From: Caballeronia concitans
GTDB lineage: Bacteria; Pseudomonadota; Gammaproteobacteria; Burkholderiales; Burkholderiaceae
Assembly (NCBI RefSeq): GCF_001544615.1
Contig: NZ_FCNV02000002.1
Location: forward strand, 707,934 to 771,933
Direction: 5' to 3'
DNA: 64,000 nt
Shown here: positions 17,699-26,253 of the stretch, piece by piece
Layout of the letters: every line of letters begins with the position of its first letter
Numbering within the stretch: position 1 is the stretch's first letter
The notes under the pieces: generated by a model
Databases searched by the model: none
Seen by the model: the letters and a program-made list of their open reading frames with translations, nothing else
What the model was told of the DNA's origin: nothing
Made by a program: the position numbers and the translations under genes

Positions 17699-19513
17699 TC
17701 ACTGTGTATCGTCGACGCACAAGTCCGGGTCGCTCACGACGCAATCCGCGCTCGGCAACGCGGGTCCGCCGCGCACGCGCACGCCCGATTCCTTCGCGGA
17801 GATGCGCAGCCCCTTCGGCAGCAGCAGCCACATCTGCGTCGGCTGCTTCATTCTGCTCGCCTTCTGCTGCGCCTGCGCGCCGGTGCCGAAGAAGTAGTCC
17901 GCGCGCACCGCGCCACGTATCGCGCCGCCCGCGTCCTGCGCCATCAAAAGCCGCGTGACCGATGCCCCCGATCCGCTCTCGCTCGCATCGATGAACACGG
18001 GTGCGCCGAGCGGCGTGGTGCGCGGATCGATCGCGGCGGAGCGTTCGGGCGACAGCGGCACGCCGAGCGCGCCGATCGGCCCCGACGACGAATCCGGAAT
18101 CGGGCGGAAGAAGACGTAGCTCGGATCGGATGTGGCGAACGTGTAGGCGAGGGGCGTCGAGGTGAGCGGAGCGGGCGCTGTGGTCGTTGCGCGCGGCGAA
18201 TCGATCCGCGCCACGCCTGCATTTCCCGAAACCGATGGCGTGCTCACGCGCGCCGGATGCACCGCGGGCGTCGCGCTCTTAGCAAGCGTGAAGCCGCGCA
18301 GGAGCGGGGAGTCGGGGTTGGCGTCGGCGCTTTGATCGTCGCTCGAAGGCGATGCGTCCGCGTCCTGCGCGCCGCGCAGCAGCGGAGATTGAGGCGTGTC
18401 GTCGGATGCGGACGCGCCCGCGCCATCCGGCGTGTTCGTCACGCTCACTGCGCCTTCTTCCAGCGCGATCTCGACGCCGCGCACCAGGATCTTGCGACCC
18501 TTGCTCTGCGCGCTCGCAACCGGCGGATTGAATGCGAAGCCGTTTTGCTCGGCATAAGCGAGCCGGATCACGCTCACGCCGTCCGGCAGCACGATCTTTC
18601 CCGCGCCCTGCAATTGCATCGAGTAGAGCATCGCGGGATCGGAGACATAGGCCAGCACCGGCGCATCGATGCGCCCGCGTTCGATCTGCGCGCGCGACAG
18701 GTACGGCACGATGCGCCCGCCCACGAGGCGCAGCCGCAGCTTCTTGTCGCGGATGTCGGGCACGCTGTTGCCTAAATCGAGCGCGTAGACGCCCTTCGCC
18801 CGGCTCATCGAAAGCGCCGCGAGCGGTACCACCGAGCGGCCTTCGATGCGCGCCATCATCGGTTCCGAGCGCGCGTTCGGTGGCAGCTTGCGGGAATCGA
18901 GGAAGAGCATGTCGCGCGGGACGCCGTAGACCGGGTACACGTACGGCGGTTCGTAGCGGCGGCTGCCGCGCATCACCGGTTCGTAGTAGCCGGTCAACAC
19001 GCCGCGCGATGTGCGGTCCACGTTGCTGATCTGATAGACCGTGAAGTTCTCTTCGAAGAACTGCCGGATGGCGGTGCGGTCCGTTGCGCTTATTTTTCGC
19101 GATGCCGCGCACGGGGCGGCCCAGGCGGGTTTGCCGCCCAGCACCGAGCAGCTCCGGCGGAAGGCTTCCCAGGATTCGGCTACGTCATCCCTCGACCAGC
19201 CGGGGACGGCTGTGAAGGGGACCGGGGTGTACAAGGCGTTCTTTGTCGCGAACGGGGTCGCTGTGCCCGACAGTTGGGCCGATGGGGTCGCCGGTAACGG
19301 GCTCGTTATGCCAGGCTCTTGCCCCGTCGGTGCGGCGCTTACTATGCTCGGTTCTTCTTTCGCTTCGTTCTGTGGTGCTAGCGTGGGGGCATTTGCCTCC
19401 GCGGCAGCGGGCGGTGGGTTTGTCGCGCAACCACTCGCTATGCTTATTGCCGCTGCTGCGGCTAGCAGCTTTAACACGGTTAATTCGTCGGAGCCCTTCG
19501 CTTCTTGTGACAT
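17699..19513 (-). CDS. mltA: Membrane-bound lytic murein transglycosylase A with a low-complexity insertion
   Basis: 604 residues, much longer than the usual 365-430. Lipoprotein signal ends at Cys29 (IASGC). After a Pro/Ala/Thr-rich linker, the MltA domain starts near residue 100 (PGWSRDDVAESWEAFRRSC) and includes GVLTGYYEPVMRGSRRY (171-187) and AYAEQNG (319-325). A 3D-type catalytic region with AQDAGGAIRGAVRADYFFG lies at about 525-542. Between AYAEQNG and DPSYVFFRP (463-471) is about 100 residues of Ser/Asp/Pro-rich sequence that contains SPLLRG twice (376-381 and 402-407). The enzyme cleaves peptidoglycan glycan strands to 1,6-anhydro products at the outer membrane. The start has a GAGGAAACC ribosome site. 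Confidence 0.9.
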   Translation of the reverse strand: MSQEAKGSDELTVLKLLAAAAAISIASGCATNPPPAAAEANAPTLAPQNEAKEEPSIVSAAPTGQEPGITSPLPATPSAQLSGTATPFATKNALYTPVPFTAVPGWSRDDVAESWEAFRRSCSVLGGKPAWAAPCAASRKISATDRTAIRQFFEENFTVYQISNVDRTSRGVLTGYYEPVMRGSRRYEPPYVYPVYGVPRDMLFLDSRKLPPNARSEPMMARIEGRSVVPLAALSMSRAKGVYALDLGNSVPDIRDKKLRLRLVGGRIVPYLSRAQIERGRIDAPVLAYVSDPAMLYSMQLQGAGKIVLPDGVSVIRLAYAEQNGFAFNPPVASAQSKGRKILVRGVEIALEEGAVSVTNTPDGAGASASDDTPQSPLLRGAQDADASPSSDDQSADANPDSPLLRGFTLAKSATPAVHPARVSTPSVSGNAGVARIDSPRATTTAPAPLTSTPLAYTFATSDPSYVFFRPIPDSSSGPIGALGVPLSPERSAAIDPRTTPLGAPVFIDASESGSGASVTRLLMAQDAGGAIRGAVRADYFFGTGAQAQQKASRMKQPTQMWLLLPKGLRISAKESGVRVRGGPALPSADCVVSDPDLCVDDTQ

Positions 19514-19588
19514 GGTTTCCTCGTCACGTTTTCCCTTTTCTTATTTTCGTGTCGGTCTATTAGCTCGCCCCTCCCCGGGGCGGGGGTC

Positions 19589-19614
19589 ACTTTCTTTGCT
19601 GCTGCAAAGAAAGT
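19589..19614. repeat. Perfect hairpin, likely a dispersed intergenic repeat unit
   Basis: Arm ACTTTCTTTGC (19589-19599), loop of 4, and its exact complement (19604-19614), followed by the half-copy AACCAAAGAAAG. From memory, hairpins of this kind recur between genes in Burkholderia-type genomes, so it may be a dispersed repeat or a terminator. Confidence 0.6.
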
Positions 19615-19658
19615 AACCAAAGAAAGCAGCCTTTTCGCCCGCTGTTCTGAATCAGGGT

Positions 19659-19777
19659 GCACTCCGTAGAACCACGTTGGCACTCAGCTTGAATCAACCC
19701 TGAATCACCCTCCGCGCCCACTGAGCGCCACGTCCTCCGAGCCCCTCGGCTCGTTAACACCATCGGTGCTTTCAATG
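19659..19777. repeat. Direct repeat, copy 1 (119 bases)
   Basis: From GCACTCCGTAGAAC to TTTCAATG. It matches copy 2 at 19832-19951 with about two substitutions and one single-base indel. Each copy holds an inverted repeat CGAGCC-N4-GGCTCG. No coding potential seen. Confidence 0.85.
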
Positions 19778-19831
19778 CCTCGTGGTCTCTCAAGCCTTTC
19801 GGTTTTTCTTCATCCATCAAGCCATAACACA

Positions 19832-19951
19832 GCACTCCGTAGAACAACGTTGGCACTCAGCTTGAATCAACCCTGAATCACCCTCCACGCCCACTGAGCG
19901 CCACGTCCTCCGAGCCCCTCGGCTCGTTAACACCATCGGTGCCTTTCAATG
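19832..19951. repeat. Direct repeat, copy 2 (120 bases)
   Basis: Second copy of the segment at 19659-19777, 55 bases after the first copy ends. It reaches to within 8 bases of the kinase stop codon, so its CGAGCC/GGCTCG dyad could help end transcription of the T6SS arm. Confidence 0.85.
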
Positions 19952-19958
19952 TCACCCA

Positions 19959-21836
19959 TCATTTAGACGAACGCACCACGTCGATTTTGAACGTCGCCGC
20001 TCCATACGCCACCGGACACGACGGCGCCGCACTCCCGCACGACGGCACACCCGCAAACGGCGACGCACTCAACGTCCGCTGCGCCGCCGCCAATGCCTGC
20101 GCCGAAGTCGACAAACTCGGGAATACCGAATCGTGCGTCAAATCCAACGCCGAAAAATCTCGCGGCGCCAACGACACGATCGCCACGAAATGATTCTCCC
20201 CAATCGGCTCGCCCGCCTGCATCGGCCACGCCGCTCGCGGCAACACCATCCGCCTCCCCGCATCGATCCGATTGTCTCGATCCAACTCATTCGGAAACAA
20301 CTGCAAATACTGGTTCGCCGGATCGACCGCGAACACATACAGATATCCATCGCGATCGCTCGTCACCATGAAGCGCAACCGGTCCCGATCCACCACCGCA
20401 CGCGCCAACGGCACCTCCACCTTCACCCCAACCGACGGATCCGACAACGCCTCAATCCGCGCAAACTCACCAGCAGGCGTATACGGCGGCAACGCAGGCG
20501 GCGGCGGTGTGATCGGCGAAACAGCCGGCGACGCAGCCGGCATCGATACAGGCGCCGCCGCCGATCCCGCCGCCTCGCTCGCCGTCCCCTGCACTCGATC
20601 GACACGATCCACACGATCCACTCTCGCCACCTGCGGACCTTGCTGCATCAGCTTCGGCACGAACCAGCCGAGCGCCGCCACCACCAGCGCGCACGCCGCG
20701 CCGACCATCCAGCGCACGCGCCGCCGCGACGCACTTCTACCGCGCGACGCATCCGTGCCCGCCGCACGTTCCGCCGACGCCACATCCAGCGCAATCCCCA
20801 GTTCATCCGCGAATTGCCGGTCCGTCTGCGGCCGGTCCGCCGGCGACACCGCCAGCGCATGATCGATCGCCCTTAGAAAGCGCTCCGAATAGCGGCCCGC
20901 CGCCAGCTTCGCGAGCGGCTGGTACGCATCGCTCACCATGCGCCCAACCGACGGCGGCGGCGTCTTGCCCGTGATCGCGAAATACACCATCGCGGCCAGC
21001 GCGTAATGATCCGTCCACGGCCCCTGCCTCAGCGACGCCACCTCCGCATACTGCTCGATCGGCGCATAACCCGGCTTCAGAATCACCGTCAACGCCTGCG
21101 TCATGTCGCCGATCACGCGCCGCGCCGCGCCGAAGTCCAGCAGCACCGGACGATGGCTATCGTCGAGCAGGATGATGTTGTCCGGCGATATGTCGCGATG
21201 AAAACAGTTCGACGCATGCAGCACGGCGAGCGCATCGACGAGCGGCGTCAGCAGCGCGCGCAGCCACGCTTCGTCAGGCGGCTTCGGCATCGCCTTCAAC
21301 GCGTCCTTGAGCGTCACGCCCCGGTAGTACGGCATCACCATGTACGCCGTGCCGTTCGCCTCCCAGAAGCGATACACCTTCACGAGCGACTGATGATCGA
21401 ATCGCGCAAGCAGCCGCGCCTCGTCGTTGATGAAGCTCTTCAGGCCCGCGCGGAACATGCTCTCGTATCGCGACGATTTCACCTGCACCTGCGTCGCCCC
21501 GACGCGCGCCGCCAGCGCAGACGGCATGTACTCCTTCACCGCCACCTCGCGATCCAGCGACGTATCCAGCGCGCGATACACAATGCCGAAGCCGCCTTCG
21601 CCGATCAGCCCCAAGATCTCGAACTCGCCGAGCCGCGTGCCGGGCGGCAGGACGCCATCAGTGGGCGGCGTCGCGGGCTTGCCCGGCATGCCCGGCTTGT
21701 TCGGCAACGGCACGCGCGCGCCGCTCACGATCACCGTCTTGTCGTCCTCGCCGCCGGCCTCGATGTTGACCTCGGTCTTGCCTTCGTCGCCGCCGTCCGG
21801 ATCGCGCTCGTCGGGACGCCTGCCGGTCGCGTTCAT
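19959..21836 (-). CDS. T6SS-associated Ser/Thr protein kinase with C-terminal DUF4384-like domain
   Basis: 625 residues. The cytoplasmic kinase domain (about 70-335) has a Gly loop IGEGGFG (78-84), ATP-binding Lys101, HRD at 213-215 and DFG at 234-236. An Ala/Arg-rich stretch and one membrane helix (MVGAACALVVAALGWFV, about 385-401) follow, then a Pro-rich linker and a periplasmic domain of DUF4384 type (FMVTSDRDGYLYVFAVD, LFPNE). It plays the PpkA role: phosphorylating the FHA protein or partners to switch the T6SS on. The Pseudomonas PpkA has a von Willebrand-type sensor instead of this C-terminal domain. It overlaps tagF by ATGA and is last in the tssJ-to-kinase arm. Confidence 0.88.
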   Translation of the reverse strand: MNATGRRPDERDPDGGDEGKTEVNIEAGGEDDKTVIVSGARVPLPNKPGMPGKPATPPTDGVLPPGTRLGEFEILGLIGEGGFGIVYRALDTSLDREVAVKEYMPSALAARVGATQVQVKSSRYESMFRAGLKSFINDEARLLARFDHQSLVKVYRFWEANGTAYMVMPYYRGVTLKDALKAMPKPPDEAWLRALLTPLVDALAVLHASNCFHRDISPDNIILLDDSHRPVLLDFGAARRVIGDMTQALTVILKPGYAPIEQYAEVASLRQGPWTDHYALAAMVYFAITGKTPPPSVGRMVSDAYQPLAKLAAGRYSERFLRAIDHALAVSPADRPQTDRQFADELGIALDVASAERAAGTDASRGRSASRRRVRWMVGAACALVVAALGWFVPKLMQQGPQVARVDRVDRVDRVQGTASEAAGSAAAPVSMPAASPAVSPITPPPPALPPYTPAGEFARIEALSDPSVGVKVEVPLARAVVDRDRLRFMVTSDRDGYLYVFAVDPANQYLQLFPNELDRDNRIDAGRRMVLPRAAWPMQAGEPIGENHFVAIVSLAPRDFSALDLTHDSVFPSLSTSAQALAAAQRTLSASPFAGVPSCGSAAPSCPVAYGAATFKIDVVRSSK

Positions 21837-22600
21837 GATGCGCGGTCCCGCAAGAGCGTCGTGAAAAGCGCCGTGTCCGGCAAGCCGTACGCCGGCCAGA
21901 TGGTGAACGGGCGTGGCGTCGCTGTCGGCGGGTCCTGCGCGTCGTCCGTCGATTCTTCCGGTTGCGCGCACTGCGCCGACGTCCACATGCTCATGCCATA
22001 AAGCTCCGTCTGCCAGACCGGGGCGAAGGTGCGCGCGAGCGCATCCGGTAGCGCCGCCGCCGACTGCACGATCCACGGTTCGGTCAGCACGGCCGCGCGC
22101 GCATCGTTGACGGGCGGCGCGGGCGAGGGCGCGGGCAGCGCGGCGAGCTGCGCGTCGAGGCGCTCGATGCTGTGGTCGAAATCGAGCGCGGCGAGCGCCA
22201 CGCCTTCTATCGCCGAAAGCCAGTCCCACAGCGCGACGATCTCGCCGCCGCGCGCAGGCGGGCACGGCAGCGACGCCGCGATCGTCAGCGGAAAATGCCG
22301 GCCCACGCGATCCACCGACGCCATCACCACGCCCGCCCAGCACTGCGTGAGCGTCGGCGCAATCGCGCCCGGCATCGCGAAGAAGCGCCACACCGGACAC
22401 GTGAGATAGAACTCGAGCCAGTCCGCGCCGAGCGCAAGCTGCGTTTCCGCGACGCGCTGCGCGAGCCACGCGTCCCACGGCGCGACGAACGCATCCGAGA
22501 GCCGCCGCGCCGCGAAATCGCCGAGCGACGGCAGCTTGCCGTACCAGCCGGGAATGGCCGGGCCTTCATCGGCGAGGGCGTCGGCGAGATCGTCGCTCAT
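21833..22600 (-). CDS. tagF: T6SS-associated protein TagF (ImpM/SciT family)
   Basis: 255 residues. The TagF N-terminal signature is clear: PGWYGKLPSLGDFAARRL then WDAWLAQRV and GADWLEFYLTCPVWRFF, followed by GVVMASVDRVGRHFPLTI. TagF proteins hold T6SS assembly in check by binding the FHA protein, working with the kinase/phosphatase pair. Its ATG overlaps the tssM stop by four bases and its own stop overlaps the kinase ATG by four bases, so the three are translationally coupled. Confidence 0.92.
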   Translation of the reverse strand: MSDDLADALADEGPAIPGWYGKLPSLGDFAARRLSDAFVAPWDAWLAQRVAETQLALGADWLEFYLTCPVWRFFAMPGAIAPTLTQCWAGVVMASVDRVGRHFPLTIAASLPCPPARGGEIVALWDWLSAIEGVALAALDFDHSIERLDAQLAALPAPSPAPPVNDARAAVLTEPWIVQSAAALPDALARTFAPVWQTELYGMSMWTSAQCAQPEESTDDAQDPPTATPRPFTIWPAYGLPDTALFTTLLRDRAS

Positions 22601-25600
22601 AGGCGTTCCGGACACGAGAACGCGCGCAAATCGGCGAGCCGGAACGGATTCTCGACGCTGTTCGCCGTCACCTCGAAGCGCGCCTTGCGCCCCTCCACAT
22701 CGAACGTGACGATGAAGCGCTCTGGCTGGCCCGTCGGCTGCACGTCGAGCCGGTCGAACATGCGGAAAAGCGCCCACGGTCCCTCGAACACCAGATTGCT
22801 CGCTGCGTTCGACGGCGGCGGCGTCAGTTGCAGGCTCACGCGGCCCGAGCCGCGCGCGCCGGGCCACTGAATAGCCGATGGAACCTGCGGGCCGTGCGCG
22901 TAGGTGAGGATTTGCCCGTCGATGTCGAGCGTGAACGAAAGAATCGACGGGTCCATGTCGAGCGGCTTGAACTGCAACGCCAGCGCCGGCGTCTTGCCGC
23001 CGCCCCGAAAGAACACGCCGCGAATGGTCGCCGCGCGCTCGAACTGCGCGAGCCCGGCGGGGCTGATCTGCGTCGCGGTGGAATCGGATTTCTTAAAGGC
23101 CCACGGTTTCGCGGATACGTCCACGTCCTGCGCCAGGTTCTTCTGAAAGAAGTCGTCGAACTTGCCGCCCGGCGCGAACAGCGTGCCGAAGTCCTCGGGC
23201 AGCACGTCGCGGCCGGACGCCGGCACGAACGGATAGCGCCCCGCCACCGCGCGGTTGCAGAACGCGGAAATCGACTCCTTCAGGTCCGCCGACAGATTCA
23301 CGCGACGCGCCTGCAGCGTCTGCGCCGCGCCCTGACTGCCTAAGTCGAGCAGCGCCGTGCGGATCGGCTCGGGCATGCGCGCGGCCTGCGAACGCAGCTT
23401 CGCGGGCGCGTCCGAAGGCGGCGGCGCGGTCTTCTGCTGCAAGGCTTCGTCGGTGGCGCTCAGGTACGCGTAGACATCGTTGATGAGCGCGAGCGTCTGC
23501 ATGATCGGCGCGGGCTGCCCGCCGCCGGGACTCGTCGCGAGCGCGCGCAGGCCGGCGAAGCGATCGTCGACGACGCTCTCCAGCCGCATTCCCGGCGCGG
23601 CCGGCGCGATGCGCGTGGGGTCCGGTCCGCGAATGATCTTTTCGAGCCGCTCGCGCGCGGCGCTGATCTTGTCGTTCGCCTTGTCGACGACCGTCGCTTC
23701 GTTGTCCGGCTTCGCGGCGAGCGTTGTTTCCCGCGATGCGGCCCGCACGAGCATCGCGAGCGGCGAATCCGGCGCGGAGAGAATGCGCGCGATCTGCACC
23801 GACTGCGAAAGCGTGTCCGCGCGCACGATGCGGATGTCGTTCAGAAATTCCGTCCATGTGCGCGCGTAGTCCTGCAAGTACAGCAGCCGCACGTCCTGCG
23901 TCAGGCGCTGCATCGCTGCGGGATCGCCGCGCGGCAGGCCGCTTTGATCGCGGATGCCGAGCACCCACGGCTCTTCGCTCGCGAGTTGCGCGGCGGTGTC
24001 ATCGACGGCTTTCAGGAACGCCTTGTGATAGCCGTCGAACGAATACAGCCCCGGCACGCCGCGCGTGAGCGGCGCGCCGCTCGCCCGCACGAAGACGAGC
24101 TGCGCGTTCGGCCCGCCCGCGCGCGCGACGGTGAATTCCGGGTAATCCGCGCCCACGCCTTGCTGCTTCACGCGCCCGTAGACGCGCTGCGCGAGCGTGC
24201 TGGCGGCGAGCATCGAACGCACACTGGCCACGAGACGTTCGTCGAAAGGCAAATCAGGATGCACGACGCCGCGCGAAAACAGCGCATCCAGATGGCCGGC
24301 CAGCGCCGCGCGCTCCTCGTTGCCGACCTCGCGCGGCAGCGAGCGGTCCCAGTCGGTGACGATCCACACTTTGAGCGCATCGGGGTCCTGATGATCCGGC
24401 TGATGCAGCATCAGATACGCCTTGAGCGCTTCGTACGCGTAGCCGGGATTCGACGCGTTCGCGCTGCGCGCCTGCTCCTCGATGCGCGCGGCGAGCTTCG
24501 GCAGGAAGAGATCGGTGAGCAGCCGTTCGTATGCGCCGTTCGCGGCGGCGTCGAGTTTCGCGCCTTGCCACAGGCCCCATTGCATCGCGAGCGGCGGATG
24601 CGCGGCATCGACTTGCGGCGTGGAGCCGAGCTTTTGCACCGCCGAGAGAATCGGCAGCAGCGCGACGAGACTCGTATTCGCCGCCGATGTCCCCGCGACC
24701 GCCTCTTTCGCCGCGCGCGCGGCCTGTTCGACGTGCTGCACATACGCGCGGTTGCGCAGATAGCTCGTGCCCCACAGCGCCAGCACGCACGCGCTCAACG
24801 CCGCGATGCCCGCATACGCCGACAGCCGCCGCAGATGCCGCCGCCGCGCCCATTGCAGGTTCGATCCCGCGAGCCCTTGCTCCGCGAACACGACCTGCTT
24901 CAGCAATCGTTCGATGAAATAGCTGCGCCCGCCCGATGCGCGTGCCGGCTGCGCGCCGCGCTCGATGCGATCGATATGGAACGCCCGCGCGAGCGCGCCC
25001 ATCACGCGATCGATCGGCGTGCCTTCCTGCGTGCCGCTCGTGAAATAGACGCCGCGCACGAACGGAAGCTCGTCGTGCTTCGACTGCACGAAGGTCGCGG
25101 CGAGCGCTTCGGCCAGCACGGGCTTCAACGCCGCGAACTGCTGCGGAAAGCCGATGATCGCCGCGCGCGCGGCAAGCCCGCTTTCCGCGTTCAGCCGGTC
25201 CGGCACGCGCGCGACGAGCCGCGCTTCGAGCGCATTCAGCTCGGCATCGATGCGCGCGGCGAATTCGGCGTCGGTCAAGGGATGCGCGGGATCGTACGGA
25301 AACGTGAAGCCGAAGACCTGCGCGCGCTCTTCCTTCGACATGTCCGCGAAAAACTCCGTGAAGCCCGCGAGCAGATCCGTCTTGGTGACGAGCACGTAGA
25401 CCGGAAAGCGCGTGCCGAACGCCTGGATCAGCTCGCGCATGCGGGCGCGCAGCGTGGCGGCCATGTCGCCCGCGTTCGCGGACGTGGCCGCGAGCAGATC
25501 GGGCACGGCGAGCGTGAGGAACACGCCGTTGATCGGCTGGCGCGGGCGCGTCTTCCTGAGCAGCGCGAGAAAGCCCTGCCACGCGGTCTGGTCGGCGTCG

Positions 25601-26253
25601 CGGTCGCTTTCGTGCGTGGTGTAGCGGCCGGCGGTGTCGATGAGCACGGCTTCGTCGGTGAACCACCAGTCGCAGTTGCGCGTGCCGCCGACGCCGCGAA
25701 TCTTGTCGGTGCCGAATCGCTCGGCGAGCGGAAAGCGCAGGCCCGAATGGACGAGCGCGGTCGTCTTGCCCGCGCCCGGCGCGCCGATGAACATGTACCA
25801 CGGCAACTGATACAGATATTGCCTGCCCGAGAACGTGATCCAGTCGCGCCAGCCGGGCTTGCCGCCGGACGCGGTGATGCGCGCGTCGCGCAGCACGGCG
25901 AGCGCTTCGTCGAAGCGTTGCGAGAGCGTCGCGACCTCCGCTTCGCCCGCCGATGGCGCGGCGGCGCGCGCGGGCGGCGGCGCGTCGCGCATCGCGAATC
26001 CTGCTGACAATCCCTTCGACAACGCCGCCTGCGTGCGACGCGCGCGCCACGCGGAGAGCAGCATCCGCAGCACGAGCAGCAGCGCGACGCAGCCGATGGC
26101 GATGCCGCGCGCCGTCGTCGATTCGAGCGGATAGTTGCCCGCGAACGACAGCAGCGGCCCCGCGATCCAGATCACGCCGGCGATCAGCAGGAAGCCGATG
26201 CTGGTCAGCAGCACGGGATGAAACAGGATCGAGAGGATCTTCTTCATGATCAC
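22597..26253 (-). CDS. tssM: T6SS inner-membrane protein TssM (IcmF)
   Basis: 1218 residues, normal for TssM. Two N-terminal membrane helices (about 10-36 and 50-66) flank a short loop. A cytoplasmic domain follows with Walker A GAPGAGKTT at 157-165. A third helix lies near residue 450 (AYAGIAALSACVLALWGTSYL), and a large periplasmic C-terminal domain contacts TssJ. With TssL and TssJ it builds the envelope-spanning membrane complex. The GTG start at 26253 overlaps the tssL stop by four bases; an ATG two codons later (26247) is the alternative. Confidence 0.95.
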   Translation of the reverse strand: MIMKKILSILFHPVLLTSIGFLLIAGVIWIAGPLLSFAGNYPLESTTARGIAIGCVALLLVLRMLLSAWRARRTQAALSKGLSAGFAMRDAPPPARAAAPSAGEAEVATLSQRFDEALAVLRDARITASGGKPGWRDWITFSGRQYLYQLPWYMFIGAPGAGKTTALVHSGLRFPLAERFGTDKIRGVGGTRNCDWWFTDEAVLIDTAGRYTTHESDRDADQTAWQGFLALLRKTRPRQPINGVFLTLAVPDLLAATSANAGDMAATLRARMRELIQAFGTRFPVYVLVTKTDLLAGFTEFFADMSKEERAQVFGFTFPYDPAHPLTDAEFAARIDAELNALEARLVARVPDRLNAESGLAARAAIIGFPQQFAALKPVLAEALAATFVQSKHDELPFVRGVYFTSGTQEGTPIDRVMGALARAFHIDRIERGAQPARASGGRSYFIERLLKQVVFAEQGLAGSNLQWARRRHLRRLSAYAGIAALSACVLALWGTSYLRNRAYVQHVEQAARAAKEAVAGTSAANTSLVALLPILSAVQKLGSTPQVDAAHPPLAMQWGLWQGAKLDAAANGAYERLLTDLFLPKLAARIEEQARSANASNPGYAYEALKAYLMLHQPDHQDPDALKVWIVTDWDRSLPREVGNEERAALAGHLDALFSRGVVHPDLPFDERLVASVRSMLAASTLAQRVYGRVKQQGVGADYPEFTVARAGGPNAQLVFVRASGAPLTRGVPGLYSFDGYHKAFLKAVDDTAAQLASEEPWVLGIRDQSGLPRGDPAAMQRLTQDVRLLYLQDYARTWTEFLNDIRIVRADTLSQSVQIARILSAPDSPLAMLVRAASRETTLAAKPDNEATVVDKANDKISAARERLEKIIRGPDPTRIAPAAPGMRLESVVDDRFAGLRALATSPGGGQPAPIMQTLALINDVYAYLSATDEALQQKTAPPPSDAPAKLRSQAARMPEPIRTALLDLGSQGAAQTLQARRVNLSADLKESISAFCNRAVAGRYPFVPASGRDVLPEDFGTLFAPGGKFDDFFQKNLAQDVDVSAKPWAFKKSDSTATQISPAGLAQFERAATIRGVFFRGGGKTPALALQFKPLDMDPSILSFTLDIDGQILTYAHGPQVPSAIQWPGARGSGRVSLQLTPPPSNAASNLVFEGPWALFRMFDRLDVQPTGQPERFIVTFDVEGRKARFEVTANSVENPFRLADLRAFSCPERL

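Larger units (their letters stand above)
19514..19958. other. 445-base gene-free stretch with hairpin and duplicated segment
   Basis: Between the mltA start and the 3' end of the T6SS kinase gene. It contains a perfect 11-base hairpin (19589-19614) and two near-identical copies of a 119-120-base segment (19659-19777 and 19832-19951). Small open frames here are low quality. The mltA promoter should lie next to 19513. Confidence 0.7.
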
